From assembly GCA_015655975.1 (NCBI GenBank), contig DVEP01000026.1:44277-108276 (forward strand): a stretch of DNA of 64,000 bases. The letters are read 5' to 3'. Shown piece after piece: positions 17,091-26,106 of this stretch. Under the pieces are notes generated by a model. It was not told the origin of the DNA and made no database searches. It was given only the letters and a program-made list of their open reading frames with translations. Origin of the DNA: Eubacterium sp. (GTDB lineage: Bacteria > Bacillota > Clostridia > Oscillospirales > Acutalibacteraceae). Position numbers and translations under genes: made by a program. Position 1 is the first letter of the stretch, and every line of letters begins with the position of its first letter.

Positions 17091-17709
17091 AAAAGAATTT
17101 GAAACTTTTGAAAATGAACTCGACAGTCCTCTTGTTGTACATAAAGAAAGCGACGCTTCGTACAACGGTTGCCCAAATTTTGATTTGATGAATAAAACTG
17201 CAATCGACGAGAATGATACAGCGCCGAGCATTGAGCGACACAGATTCAAGAAGAAAAAGAAAAACCCGAATAAAAACAAAATCATAACTATTGTTTTACT
17301 TGTTGTTCTTGTAGCGGTTTGCGTCGGTGTAACCGTTCATTTTGTCAACAACAGTAAATCAAATGAGAATAAAAACAGTGTAACTGCCGAAGAAACTACA
17401 AAGAGTTTGTCCGAAGTGTTTAAAAACACCATCACTGTTCAGGGTACTACTATTTACTATGAGGCCGAAGTTATTGACAATGTTGTTGAACTTGAAAGTA
17501 ATATTAAATTCCTGCCTAAAGATACGCAGATTATAATTCAAAACGAACACGCTGATTCAGATTTCTTTGAAAGCGTAAAAGAAGTTGTTTTACAATGTGA
17601 ATTTGAAAAAGAACCGAAAGTAGAGTTTATTCAGTCGTCGGGACTTAATGAAACAAGCCCTGAGGCTCAACAAAATCAGCAACAGGAAGATGTTTCAAAT
17701 GCAGAATGA
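17083..17709 (+). CDS. Single-pass membrane protein of unknown function
   Basis: A 208-residue protein with an acidic cytoplasmic N-terminus (about 1-52) and a Lys-rich stop-transfer patch (FKKKKKNPNKNK). One hydrophobic helix follows at about residues 66-88 (IITIVLLVVLVAVCVGVTVHFV), then a roughly 120-residue outside domain ending in a Gln/Ser-rich tail. No recognised family. It overlaps the aldolase stop (GAATGTCTGA) and its own 3' end overlaps the next gene, so the three form one operon. Its plan resembles the protein at 55916-56584, but the sequences are not clearly related. Confidence 0.75.
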   Translation: MSEKEFETFENELDSPLVVHKESDASYNGCPNFDLMNKTAIDENDTAPSIERHRFKKKKKNPNKNKIITIVLLVVLVAVCVGVTVHFVNNSKSNENKNSVTAEETTKSLSEVFKNTITVQGTTIYYEAEVIDNVVELESNIKFLPKDTQIIIQNEHADSDFFESVKEVVLQCEFEKEPKVEFIQSSGLNETSPEAQQNQQQEDVSNAE

Positions 17710-18484
17710 TTTTTATTATAATTTAAAACAAAATATCGCTTTAAGTGATGAGGATTTTTCTTCATCACTTAAATTTATTAATGAAAAGTCAAATTTAAAA
17801 TCATTTAACTGTGCAGAAAGATTGGGCGCAGTTTTGTTTTCTTCAAAAAAACTGTACGCCCAGTACAAAAAAGTCGGAATTGATGACAAGGTGTTTTTTG
17901 ATACTATGAGCGATATAACCATTTGGTGTCATAATTGTTCAAAAAAAGGTTTGAAAAATACTGCGTGGTTAGTAAATCATCTCAATTTTGAACTTTTCAG
18001 GTTGGGCAGACTTCAATATCAGTTTGTAGATTTTCACCGACCGCTTTTCGTTGACAAAAACAGTGTCCCGCAAAATGTGGGTGAAAAGTGTATTTTTGTT
18101 CATATACCGCAAGGCGAAAAATTAGACTTCGATTCTTGTGTTAATTCGTTGTATGAAGCCGTTTCTTTTTTTGACAAATATTTTTCGTCGTACAGCTACA
18201 ACTATTTTGTTTGTGAAAGTTGGCTTTTGTCAGAAACAAATAAAGAGTTTATGAAAGAAAATTCTAATATACTTAAATTTCAATCTCTTTTCAATACAGT
18301 AGGAAATATGGAATTTAATAAACAGGGGTATGAAAGAATTTTCGGCAAATACAGATTGTTCAAAAACAAATATCCGACAGATACGAGCCTGCAAAAAAAC
18401 GCCAAAAACTATATTTTAAACGGCGGTAAACTCGGTGTCGGATATGGAATAATAGATAAAAATAAGTATAAAAAAACAGACTGA
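17699..18484 (+). CDS. DUF5596/GNAT-like acyltransferase-domain protein
   Basis: About 261 residues, soluble, with no signal peptide. The patterns WLVNHLNFELFRLGRLQYQ, CIFVHIPQGEKLDF and CESWLLSETNKEFMKENSNILKFQSLF resemble Firmicutes proteins annotated as acyltransferase-domain/GNAT-like (DUF5596). That is from memory and unverified. The start ATG 17699 is preferred because AGGAAG (17684-17689) lies 9 bases upstream; longer in-frame starts at 17648 and 17690 lack a spaced site. It overlaps the membrane-protein gene by 11 bases. The biochemical role is unknown. Confidence 0.72.
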   Translation: MQNDFYYNLKQNIALSDEDFSSSLKFINEKSNLKSFNCAERLGAVLFSSKKLYAQYKKVGIDDKVFFDTMSDITIWCHNCSKKGLKNTAWLVNHLNFELFRLGRLQYQFVDFHRPLFVDKNSVPQNVGEKCIFVHIPQGEKLDFDSCVNSLYEAVSFFDKYFSSYSYNYFVCESWLLSETNKEFMKENSNILKFQSLFNTVGNMEFNKQGYERIFGKYRLFKNKYPTDTSLQKNAKNYILNGGKLGVGYGIIDKNKYKKTD

Positions 18485-18504
18485 CCTAAAATCAGTCTGT
18501 TTTT
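18472..18504. terminator. Bidirectional terminator between convergent genes
   Basis: AAAAACAGACTGA (18473-18485) pairs with TCAGTCTGTTTTT (18492-18504), giving T-runs on both strands. It serves the plus-strand operon and the minus-strand symporter gene. Confidence 0.88.
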
Positions 18505-18515
18505 ATTTGTATATT

Positions 18516-19889
18516 TTATGCGAATTTTGAAATATAACCCTCTACAAATATTAAAAGTACAATAATAGGAAGTATATAACTTACATATATTTGTACAAAC
18601 TTGTTTTTAGGGAATTTAAGACCAACGCCCTCATTTGCTTCTTTGAGGAAGTTTTTATAGCCCCAACCATATCTTCTTGTACAGAAGAGCAAGTAAATCA
18701 AACTGCCTAAAGGAAGTATGTTGTTGCTGATGATGAAGTCTTCCAAGTCGAGAATTGTGCTTCCTTCACCGAATGGTTGGAAACCGCTGAGCAGATTGAA
18801 ACCGAATACGCACGGTAAAGAAAGAACAATGATTACAATACAATTTATGAGTATTGCTTTTTTTACACTGCAACCCGTTAAATCAACTGCAAATGATATG
18901 ATGTTTTGGAAAACTGCGATGACGGTAGAAACAGCGGCAAATGTCATAAATAAGAAGAACATTGCACCCCAAATATTGCCGTTGTTCATATGGTTAAATA
19001 CATTTGGCAGAGTGATGAATATGAGTGAAGGACCTGCATCGGGTTCAATATTGTAAGCAAAGCATGCAGGGAATATGATTAAGCCTGCTATGACAGCAAC
19101 AAATGTGTCCAAAACAGTAACGCTGATTGCTTCGCCTGTAAGTCTTCTTTCTTTGCCTATGTAACTGCCGAAAATTGCAAGTGCGCCTATGCCTATGCTG
19201 AGGGTAAAGAATGCCTGTCCCATCGCTGCAAATACGCTTTCTCCTATTCCTGCTTTAACTAAATTGTCAAAATTAGGTTTTAAATAGAATTCAAGACCTT
19301 GTTTTGCTCCGTCTAAAGTGATGGAATGAATTGCCAAAATAACCATCAGTGCCAATAAACAAAGCATCATAACTTTTGTTATTCTTTCGACGCCTTTTTG
19401 AAGTCCGAGGCCGCACACGAAAAAACAACCTACTACTATGATTACAACAAACACAATCATCAGTGTGGGGTTTGCAAGTGTGTTGCTGAATTCCGCCGAA
19501 ACCTGCTCGGCATTCATTCCTTTAAAATCGTTTCCGATCATTTTAAAGAAATACAGCAACATCCAGCCTGCAACTGTTGTGTAGAACATCATGAGTATAT
19601 AGTTGCCTGCCATACCCATATATTTGCTCAAGTGCCATTTTGAGCCTTTGGGTTCAAGGACATCGTAAGATTTTGCTATGCTTTTCTGACTTGCTCTGCC
19701 TACTGAAAACTCCATAACTACAATAGGGAAGCCGAGAATGGCAAGAAATAAAAAATAGAGCAGTATAAATGCGGCACCGCCGTATTTACCTGTAATGTAG
19801 GGGAAACGCCAAACATTGCCGAGTCCGATGGCGCAACCTGCCGAGATTAGAATAAATCCCAATCGTGAAGAAAATTTTTCTCGTTTCAT
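18516..19889 (-). CDS. Sodium-dependent transporter, neurotransmitter:sodium symporter (NSS/SNF) family
   Basis: A 457-residue LeuT-fold transporter with about 11-12 helices. The N-terminal SRLGFILISAGCAIGLGNVWRFPYITGKYGGAAF is the NSS signature with the unwound TM1 sodium site. GMAGNYILMMFYTTVAGWMLLYF and the TM6 region AMGQAFFTLSIGIGALAIFGSYI follow. Bacterial members import amino acids with sodium; substrate cannot be told from sequence. The RBS AAAGGA precedes ATG. It is an isolated transcription unit on the minus strand, with its own promoter and a shared terminator. Confidence 0.92.
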   Translation of the reverse strand: MKREKFSSRLGFILISAGCAIGLGNVWRFPYITGKYGGAAFILLYFLFLAILGFPIVVMEFSVGRASQKSIAKSYDVLEPKGSKWHLSKYMGMAGNYILMMFYTTVAGWMLLYFFKMIGNDFKGMNAEQVSAEFSNTLANPTLMIVFVVIIVVGCFFVCGLGLQKGVERITKVMMLCLLALMVILAIHSITLDGAKQGLEFYLKPNFDNLVKAGIGESVFAAMGQAFFTLSIGIGALAIFGSYIGKERRLTGEAISVTVLDTFVAVIAGLIIFPACFAYNIEPDAGPSLIFITLPNVFNHMNNGNIWGAMFFLFMTFAAVSTVIAVFQNIISFAVDLTGCSVKKAILINCIVIIVLSLPCVFGFNLLSGFQPFGEGSTILDLEDFIISNNILPLGSLIYLLFCTRRYGWGYKNFLKEANEGVGLKFPKNKFVQIYVSYILPIIVLLIFVEGYISKFA

Positions 19890-19931
19890 TTCTTTTTCCT
19901 TTGCTATAATTTTTAATAATATATCTAATAT

Positions 19932-19959
19932 ATTACAATATAGAGGGTTTTGTTGTCAA
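19932..19959 (-). promoter_or_regulatory. Promoter of the NSS transporter gene
   Basis: On the minus strand, perfect TTGACA (19954-19959) with TGTAAT (19932-19937) and a 16 bp spacer, about 45 bases before the start codon. Confidence 0.65.
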
Positions 19960-19990
19960 TGCATTTATTAATAAATATTGAATTTTGTAT

Positions 19991-20425
19991 TTATAATTTT
20001 TTAATTTCATCCGTTGCCAATGTGTCGCAAATCTCATTGTAGTGATGACCGTTATGTCCTTTTACCCAAAAAAATTTAACTTTATGAATTTTGAGAAGAC
20101 TTAAAAGTTCAATCCACAAGTCAGTGTTCAGCGCAGGTTTTTTGTCAGATTTTTTCCAGTTGTTTTTTTCCCACGAATATACCCAACCTTTGTTTATTGA
20201 ATCGCAAACATACTTGCTGTCAGTTGTCAAATCTACTTCGCAAGCCTCTTTCAAAGTGCCGAGTGCTTTAATAACGGCGGTCAGTTCCATTCTGTTGTTT
20301 GTCGTGTCTTTTTCACCGCCTGAAATTCTTTTTTCTTTTTCGTTGTACACAAGCACAGCGCCCCAACCGCCTTTTCCGGGGTTACCGCTGCAGGCACCGT
20401 CTGTATATATGTTTACTTTTTTCAT
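19991..20425 (-). CDS. rnhA: Ribonuclease HI
   Basis: A 144-residue RNase HI that degrades RNA in RNA-DNA hybrids such as primers and R-loops. The DEDD active site is complete: Asp9 in IYTDGACSGNPG, Glu47 in NNRMELTAVI, Asp69 in TTDSKYV and Asp134 in YNEICDTLA. The accessory His lies in KGHNGHHYN. The start ATG at 20425 is chosen because GGAG (20435-20438 on the plus strand as CTCC) is 9 bases upstream; the longer GTG start at 20434 directly abuts that site. An RNase HII is also present at 41543, so both types are encoded. Confidence 0.95.
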   Translation of the reverse strand: MKKVNIYTDGACSGNPGKGGWGAVLVYNEKEKRISGGEKDTTNNRMELTAVIKALGTLKEACEVDLTTDSKYVCDSINKGWVYSWEKNNWKKSDKKPALNTDLWIELLSLLKIHKVKFFWVKGHNGHHYNEICDTLATDEIKKL

Positions 20426-20501
20426 TTGTTTCACTCCAACAGTATTTTGTAGAATATTTTAGCATTTGTTTTGTGAATAATCAATATAAAGTGTAGTTTA
20501 C

Positions 20502-20530
20502 TTGACAATCTATGTAAATTAAATTAAAAT
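20502..20530 (+). promoter_or_regulatory. Promoter of the rnj-rplI-dnaB-tilS-hpt-ftsH operon
   Basis: Perfect TTGACA (20502-20507) and TAAAAT (20525-20530), 17 bp apart. An AGGAGG site (20571-20576) follows, with a slightly long 12-base spacing to the first ATG. Confidence 0.78.
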
Positions 20531-20588
20531 ATATAGGAATTTTGAAGTACGGAAAAATACATACTTTACAAGGAGGAATTTATTTTTA

Positions 20589-22406
20589 ATGCAAAAAAAT
20601 AATAATGAAGATTTCGAAGAGTACGCTAAAGGTCGGAAAAATAATAAGCGTTACTATTACAGAAAGGCGAAAAAATATCAGCCCTATGTTCCGAAAAACA
20701 ATCAGAATGCTTCTAAAAATGGTTATAAAAATGCTCCCAAGAAGCAAAAAGAATCTGTAAGAATTGCTTTTTTGGGCGGTCTCAATGAAATCGGAAAAAA
20801 TATGACCGTTTATGAGTGCAGGGGCGATATGTTTATTGTTGACTGTGGTTTGTCGTTTCCCGACGACGATTTACCCGGTGTAGATATAGTCATTCCCGAT
20901 TTTACATTTGTAGAAAAAAATGTCGGCAAAATTAAAGGTCTTGTCGTAACTCACGGCCACGAGGACCATATAGGCGGTATTGCGTATTTGCTCAAGAAAA
21001 TCAATGTGCCTGTATATGCTACAAAACTTACAATAGGCTTGATTGAGGGTAAACTGAAAGAACACAATTTGTTAAATAAGGCAAAACTCATTGAAGTAAA
21101 TCCCGGAGATAAAATCAGTCTGGGTTGTTTTGATATTGAACTTATTCATGTCAACCACTCTATACCAGATGCAGTAGCGGTTGCGATTAAAACCCCTGCG
21201 GGCGTAATAATTCAAACGGGCGACTTCAAGATTGATACAACTCCTATTGACGGCGATATGATTGATTTGGCAAGATTTTGCGAGTACGGTAAAAAAGGCG
21301 TGCTTGCTCTTCTTTCAGACTCTACAAACGCCGAACGACCGGGTTTTACAATGAGCGAAAGAAAAGTGGGCGAGAGTTTTGAACTTTTGTTTAACAAGGC
21401 TAACAACAAGCGAATTATAGTCGCTACCTTTGCTTCAAATATTCACAGAGTACAGCAAATTATAGACGCCGCGCATGACAGAGGAAGAAAAGTTGCAGTT
21501 ATAGGCAGAAGTTTGGAAAATCTTGTTTCCATCGGCTCGAAGCTCGGCTATCTCAATATTCCTCAGGGAGTATTGATTCCTATTGATACAATCAGGAACT
21601 ATCCCGACGAAAAACTTGTCATCATCACAACAGGTTCTCAAGGCGAGCCTATGAGTGCGCTGACCAAAATCGCTTTTTCAGAGCACAGAAAAGTAACGAT
21701 AGGTCCGAACGACTGCGTAATTATATCTGCTACTCCGATACCCGGAAACGAAAAAATGGTCGGCAATGTTGTAAACGAGTTGCTCAAACACGGCGCAGAT
21801 GTTATATATGAAAAGATGTATGAGGTTCATGTAAGCGGACACGCCTGTCAGGAAGAACTTAAATTGATGCTCGGAATGGTTAAGCCTAAGTATTTTATTC
21901 CCGTTCACGGCGAACAAAAGCATTTGCAAAAGCACGCAGCTTTAGGCGAAGCTATGGGTATATCAACTAAAAATATTTTCATCGGAAATATAGGCAACAG
22001 AGTTGAACTCAGCGAATTTTCAATGAAACAAATTGCAGATGTACCGTCGGGCGATATTTATGTTGACGGTATCGGTGTAGGCGATGTCGGAAATATCGTT
22101 TTGAACGACAGAAAACATCTTTCTAAAGACGGCATAATCATTGTTGTTGCAACAATCGACAGTGAAAGCGGAATGATAATGTCAGGGCCCGACATAGTTT
22201 CAAGAGGATTTGTCTATGTCAGAGAAAATGAGGAATTGATGAAAAAAGCCCGTGCCGTTGCGGCTAAGATTATAGAAGAAAACTATGACTATCGCTGTAA
22301 AGATTGGAACAGAGTTAAAACAATTATTAAAGATGAAATATCGAAAATTATGTATGAAAAAACAAAGAGAAGTCCGATGGTGCTTCCGATAATAATGGAT
22401 ATGTAG
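20589..22406 (+). CDS. rnj: Ribonuclease J
   Basis: A 605-residue metallo-beta-lactamase/beta-CASP RNase with 5'-3' exonuclease and endonuclease activity in mRNA decay and rRNA maturation. An N-terminal Lys/Asn/Tyr-rich extension of about 55 residues precedes the core. Metal ligands sit in THGHEDHIGG (His122, His124, Asp126, His127), with IQTGDFKID, LLSDSTNAERPGFT, FASNIHRVQQII and VHVSGHACQEELKLML as further motifs. Whether it is J1 or J2 cannot be decided, and no second copy is in the window. It heads a six-gene operon; its stop adjoins the rplI ribosome site. Confidence 0.95.
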   Translation: MQKNNNEDFEEYAKGRKNNKRYYYRKAKKYQPYVPKNNQNASKNGYKNAPKKQKESVRIAFLGGLNEIGKNMTVYECRGDMFIVDCGLSFPDDDLPGVDIVIPDFTFVEKNVGKIKGLVVTHGHEDHIGGIAYLLKKINVPVYATKLTIGLIEGKLKEHNLLNKAKLIEVNPGDKISLGCFDIELIHVNHSIPDAVAVAIKTPAGVIIQTGDFKIDTTPIDGDMIDLARFCEYGKKGVLALLSDSTNAERPGFTMSERKVGESFELLFNKANNKRIIVATFASNIHRVQQIIDAAHDRGRKVAVIGRSLENLVSIGSKLGYLNIPQGVLIPIDTIRNYPDEKLVIITTGSQGEPMSALTKIAFSEHRKVTIGPNDCVIISATPIPGNEKMVGNVVNELLKHGADVIYEKMYEVHVSGHACQEELKLMLGMVKPKYFIPVHGEQKHLQKHAALGEAMGISTKNIFIGNIGNRVELSEFSMKQIADVPSGDIYVDGIGVGDVGNIVLNDRKHLSKDGIIIVVATIDSESGMIMSGPDIVSRGFVYVRENEELMKKARAVAAKIIEENYDYRCKDWNRVKTIIKDEISKIMYEKTKRSPMVLPIIMDM

Positions 22407-22415
22407 GTGATTTTT

Positions 22416-22862
22416 ATGAAAGTTATTTTACAAAAGGATGTTAAAAGTTTGGGAAAAAAAGGCGAACTTGTAAATACGTCTGACGGCTATGCAAGAAACT
22501 ATCTTTTTCCGCGCGGTCTTGCAATCGAAGCAAATGCTTCGGCAATGAACGATTTTAACAATAAAGAACAGGCAAAAAAATACCACAAGGAACAGGAAAT
22601 TAAAGCCGCAAAAGTTGATGCATCAAAGATTGACGGCAAAACAGTTAAATTGACTGCAAAAGCAGGAGTAAACGGCAAACTTTTCGGTTCCGTAACTTCA
22701 AAAGATGTTGCTGCTAAGTTAAAAAGTGATTTCGGTATTGATGTTGACAAAAGAAAAATTTCAATAGATACAGATATTAAAAGTTTCGGAACATATAATG
22801 CCGAAGTGAAAGTTTATAAAGATATCGTTGCAAAAATATCAATTCAGGTAACAGAGGCTTGA
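22416..22862 (+). CDS. rplI: 50S ribosomal protein L9
   Basis: A 148-residue L9 with the two-domain plan: N-terminal rRNA-binding MKVILQKDVKSLGKKGELVNTSDGYARNYLFPRGLA, a charged linking helix and the C-terminal domain beginning about KTVKLTAKAG with GKLFGSVTSKDVA. The ATG at 22416 is preferred over GTG 22407 because AGGTGA, shared with the rnj stop, then serves as ribosome site. The rplI-dnaB neighbourhood is widely conserved. Confidence 0.96.
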   Translation: MKVILQKDVKSLGKKGELVNTSDGYARNYLFPRGLAIEANASAMNDFNNKEQAKKYHKEQEIKAAKVDASKIDGKTVKLTAKAGVNGKLFGSVTSKDVAAKLKSDFGIDVDKRKISIDTDIKSFGTYNAEVKVYKDIVAKISIQVTEA

Positions 22863-22900
22863 TTTAACAGTTATTTAGATTAAACAGGAATGGTAGAATT

Positions 22901-24274
22901 ATGGAAGAGCGTTTTGAAGAAGTTTTAAATATGCCTTTTGATAAGGACGCGGAGCAGGCAGTTTTAGGTTCTATACTGATTGAAAACAAATGTATGGATG
23001 TTGTTTCGGGTATTATCAAGTCAGACTATTTTTATTTGCCTGCTCATAGGGCGATATATACATCAATGCTCACTATGTTTATGGGCAACAATTCTGCCAT
23101 CGACCCTGTTATCATTGCAGACGCTCTTGCAAGAGAAAATTTGTATGATGAAACGGGAGGCAGAAAGTATCTCGTTCAGCTTGCAGAAAGCGTACCGTCA
23201 ACTGCAAATGTTGAAAACTATGCAAATATAGTAAGAGAAAAATACTATTTGCGCAGATTGATTGAGGTTTCACGCAAAATCACTGATGAAGCGATGAGCG
23301 GACAGGGTGGCGCAGACCTCATTCTTGACAGCGCGGAGCAAATGATATATGACATTCGACAGGGCAAAGATACAAATGCGCCCACGAAAGTCAGCAAAGT
23401 TATTTTTGACGATGTCATAACAAAACTCGAACAACTTTCAGGCGAAGATAAAGATAAATATAAAGGTATTTCAACAGGCTTTTTCAATCTTGATAAATGT
23501 ATTACGGGACTTAATAAGAATGATTTAATACTAATCGGTGCCCGTCCTGCTATGGGTAAGACAAGTTTTGCTTTGAACTTGGCGCACAATGTTACTATGA
23601 AAGCAAAGAAAAAGTGCGTTTTCTTCTGTTTGGAAATGACAAAGATGCAGCTTGCAGAAAGACTGCTTGCTTCTCAGGCAGGTATAAATGCCAAAAAGTT
23701 CAGGACAGGCGATTTGACAAGGGAAGAGTGGGTACAGCTCGGCAACGCCGCCGAAATGTTTGAAGATGTTGAGTTGTATATTGACGATACTTCTTCAATA
23801 ACAGTACCCGAAATGAAATCAAAGGTAAGACGACTTCGAGATGTAGATGTTATAATCGTTGACTATTTGGGACTTATACAAGGCGCGACAAAAACAGAAA
23901 GCAGGGTACAAGAGGTTTCTCAAATTACCCGTAGTTTGAAGATGCTTGCAAAAGATTTAAGCATTCCCGTTGTGGTTTGCGCACAGTTGTCGCGTGCTAC
24001 CGAAGGCAGAGGAAAATCTCACAGACCTCAGCTTGCAGACTTGCGTGAATCGGGTTCAATCGAACAGGACGCAGATATTGTTTTGTTTTTGTATCGTGAA
24101 AAATACTATGAAAATGATAAAAATGAAGACAGCGACGAAATAGACAATTCGTTGACCGAACTCATTGTTGCTAAAAACAGACACGGCGAAGTCGGTACTG
24201 TTAAATTGGCGTTTGACAGTGAGTTTACAAGATTTAGAGCAGTAGAAGAAGACTATGGAAAATCGTATTCTTAA
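22901..24274 (+). CDS. dnaB: Replicative DNA helicase DnaB
   Basis: A 457-residue hexameric 5'-3' replicative helicase (DnaC in Bacillus naming). N-terminal DKDAEQAVLGSILIE and the linker precede a RecA-like domain with Walker A GARPAMGKTSFALN (from residue 213), FCLEMTKMQLAERLL, Walker-B-like VDVIIVDYLGLIQG, AQLSRATEGR and the DLRESGSIEQDADIVLFLYR arginine-finger region. No intein is present. It overlaps tilS by 20 bases. Confidence 0.96.
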   Translation: MEERFEEVLNMPFDKDAEQAVLGSILIENKCMDVVSGIIKSDYFYLPAHRAIYTSMLTMFMGNNSAIDPVIIADALARENLYDETGGRKYLVQLAESVPSTANVENYANIVREKYYLRRLIEVSRKITDEAMSGQGGADLILDSAEQMIYDIRQGKDTNAPTKVSKVIFDDVITKLEQLSGEDKDKYKGISTGFFNLDKCITGLNKNDLILIGARPAMGKTSFALNLAHNVTMKAKKKCVFFCLEMTKMQLAERLLASQAGINAKKFRTGDLTREEWVQLGNAAEMFEDVELYIDDTSSITVPEMKSKVRRLRDVDVIIVDYLGLIQGATKTESRVQEVSQITRSLKMLAKDLSIPVVVCAQLSRATEGRGKSHRPQLADLRESGSIEQDADIVLFLYREKYYENDKNEDSDEIDNSLTELIVAKNRHGEVGTVKLAFDSEFTRFRAVEEDYGKSYS

Positions 24275-25559
24275 AACTATAGAAAAGTACGGCATGATAG
24301 AACCGAACGATACCGTACTGGTTGCTTTGTCGGGCGGTGCGGACTCCGTTTGTTTGGCGCAGTTTTTTCTTAAATACAGAGAAAAATTAAAGATTAAACT
24401 TGTTTGCGCACATATTGAACACGGTATCAGAGGCAAGGAATCTTTAAGAGATTTCGAGTTTGTCAAGAAGTGGTGCGAAAATGCAGGCGTTGATTTTAAG
24501 TATATTCATATAAATGCGCCTGAAGAAGCGGCTTTTTGTAAAATGGGTGTTGAAGAGTATTCGAGAAAAAAAAGATATGAGTTTTTTGAAACAATACAAT
24601 GCGATAAAATCGCTACCGCACACAATAAAAGCGACAATATAGAAACCGTTTTGTTCAGAACTGCACGCGGAACATCACTGAACGGCGCTTGCGGAATACC
24701 TGCAGTCAGGGGTAAAATTATAAGACCGCTTATAGATTTGACTTCCCGTGAAATCAGAGAATACTGTGAGAAAAACGGCATTGAATATGTTACAGATTCG
24801 ACAAATCTCAGCAACGACTATTCAAGAAATTTCATCAGAAATGTTGTTGTTGAAAATTTAAAACAGATAAATCCTGAGTTTGAAAATGCTTTTTCAAATT
24901 TGATTGAGGATGTAAAACTCGAAGAAAGTTTTTCAAATGAGTATGCTGAAAATATTTTAAAAAAGGCTTTGTCGGAAGATAAACAACTGAATAAATCAGT
25001 ACTGAAAAATGAAACAACTTTTATAAACAGAAAAGTCATTGTTAAATATTCGTCTTTGTTTGGAATAAAACTTGACAGAAATCACTTGCTCAGTGTTGAA
25101 AAGTTGATAAAAATCAGCAGTAAAGCAGATATAAACGAAAGATACTGTTTTGTTTCAAACGGCGATTTTATCAGAGTTGTTGACAAAAAAGTGGGTTTTT
25201 CACTGCCTGATTGTGAACAAACGGTTATTTCTTATGAAGAGTTTGTAAAAAATACGGACTATTATAAAAAACAATTTGATTTTTTCTGTGATTATGATAA
25301 AATAAATGCTAAAGTTTTCGTTAGAAAGAGAATGGACGGAGACAGAATTTTTTTGAAAGACAGAAAATGCTCCAAAACGCTGAAAAAACTTTTTAATGAA
25401 AACAAAATACCGCCTGAAATAAGGTCTGCCGTTCCTGTACTTTGCGACGGCGACTTGATTATAGGCGTGGGTAATTTTGCAGTAAGCGAATATGTTAAAA
25501 TTACTCAAAATACAAAAAATGTACTACTAATTAAATTTGCAGAGGTAAAAAATGAATAA
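24255..25559 (+). CDS. tilS: tRNA(Ile)-lysidine synthase
   Basis: A 434-residue N-type ATP pyrophosphatase that converts C34 of the CAU-anticodon tRNA-Ile to lysidine so that it reads AUA. The P-loop is SGGADS (residues 26-31), with CAHIEHGIRGKES, ATAHNKSDNIETVLFRTARGTSLNGACGIP and IIRPLIDLTSREIREYCEKNGI, followed by the C-terminal substrate-binding domains. The tilS-hpt-ftsH order is classical for Firmicutes. It starts inside dnaB and ends inside hpt. Confidence 0.95.
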   Translation: MENRILKTIEKYGMIEPNDTVLVALSGGADSVCLAQFFLKYREKLKIKLVCAHIEHGIRGKESLRDFEFVKKWCENAGVDFKYIHINAPEEAAFCKMGVEEYSRKKRYEFFETIQCDKIATAHNKSDNIETVLFRTARGTSLNGACGIPAVRGKIIRPLIDLTSREIREYCEKNGIEYVTDSTNLSNDYSRNFIRNVVVENLKQINPEFENAFSNLIEDVKLEESFSNEYAENILKKALSEDKQLNKSVLKNETTFINRKVIVKYSSLFGIKLDRNHLLSVEKLIKISSKADINERYCFVSNGDFIRVVDKKVGFSLPDCEQTVISYEEFVKNTDYYKKQFDFFCDYDKINAKVFVRKRMDGDRIFLKDRKCSKTLKKLFNENKIPPEIRSAVPVLCDGDLIIGVGNFAVSEYVKITQNTKNVLLIKFAEVKNE

Positions 25560-26091
25560 AGATATTGAAAAAGTTTTAGTTTCCGAAGAGGAACTTAAAG
25601 AAATTGCGGCAAGACTCGGCGCGCAAATCAGCAAAGATTATCTTGGCAAAAATCTACTGCTTGTAGGTATTTTGAGAGGCTCTGTTGTGTTTTTGAGCGA
25701 CCTTATGAGAAATATCTCGATTCCGTGTAAAGTTGACTTTATGTCTGTTTCAAGTTACGGAGACGGTGTAACTTCAACAGGTATTGTTAAAATCGTTCAC
25801 GACCTCGATATTAACATAGCAGGTTACGATGTTTTGATTGTTGAAGATATACTTGATACAGGCAGAACACTCACTCATTTGACAGAATTGTTAAAATCCC
25901 GTCAACCGAATTCCATCAGAATTTGTACTTGTCTCGACAAACCAGACAGACGAGTTACCGACCTTTATGCTGATTATATGGGTGTTCAGATTCCGGATGA
26001 ATTTGTTGTCGGATATGGCTTAGATTACAGCAATCTTTACAGAAATTTACCTTATGTAGGCGTTCTTAAACCGTCTGTTTACGGTGGCTGA
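25552..26091 (+). CDS. hpt: Hypoxanthine phosphoribosyltransferase
   Basis: A 179-residue purine salvage enzyme making IMP and GMP from hypoxanthine or guanine and PRPP. The PRPP-binding motif VLIVEDILDTGRTLTHL is intact, with LLVGILRGSVVFLSDL before it and the C-terminal FVVGYGLDYSNLYRNLPYVGVL typical of HPRTs. AGAGGT precedes ATG. It overlaps the tilS 3' end by 8 bases. Confidence 0.95.
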   Translation: MNKDIEKVLVSEEELKEIAARLGAQISKDYLGKNLLLVGILRGSVVFLSDLMRNISIPCKVDFMSVSSYGDGVTSTGIVKIVHDLDINIAGYDVLIVEDILDTGRTLTHLTELLKSRQPNSIRICTCLDKPDRRVTDLYADYMGVQIPDEFVVGYGLDYSNLYRNLPYVGVLKPSVYGG

Positions 26092-26106
26092 TTTGGAGGA
26101 AAATGA

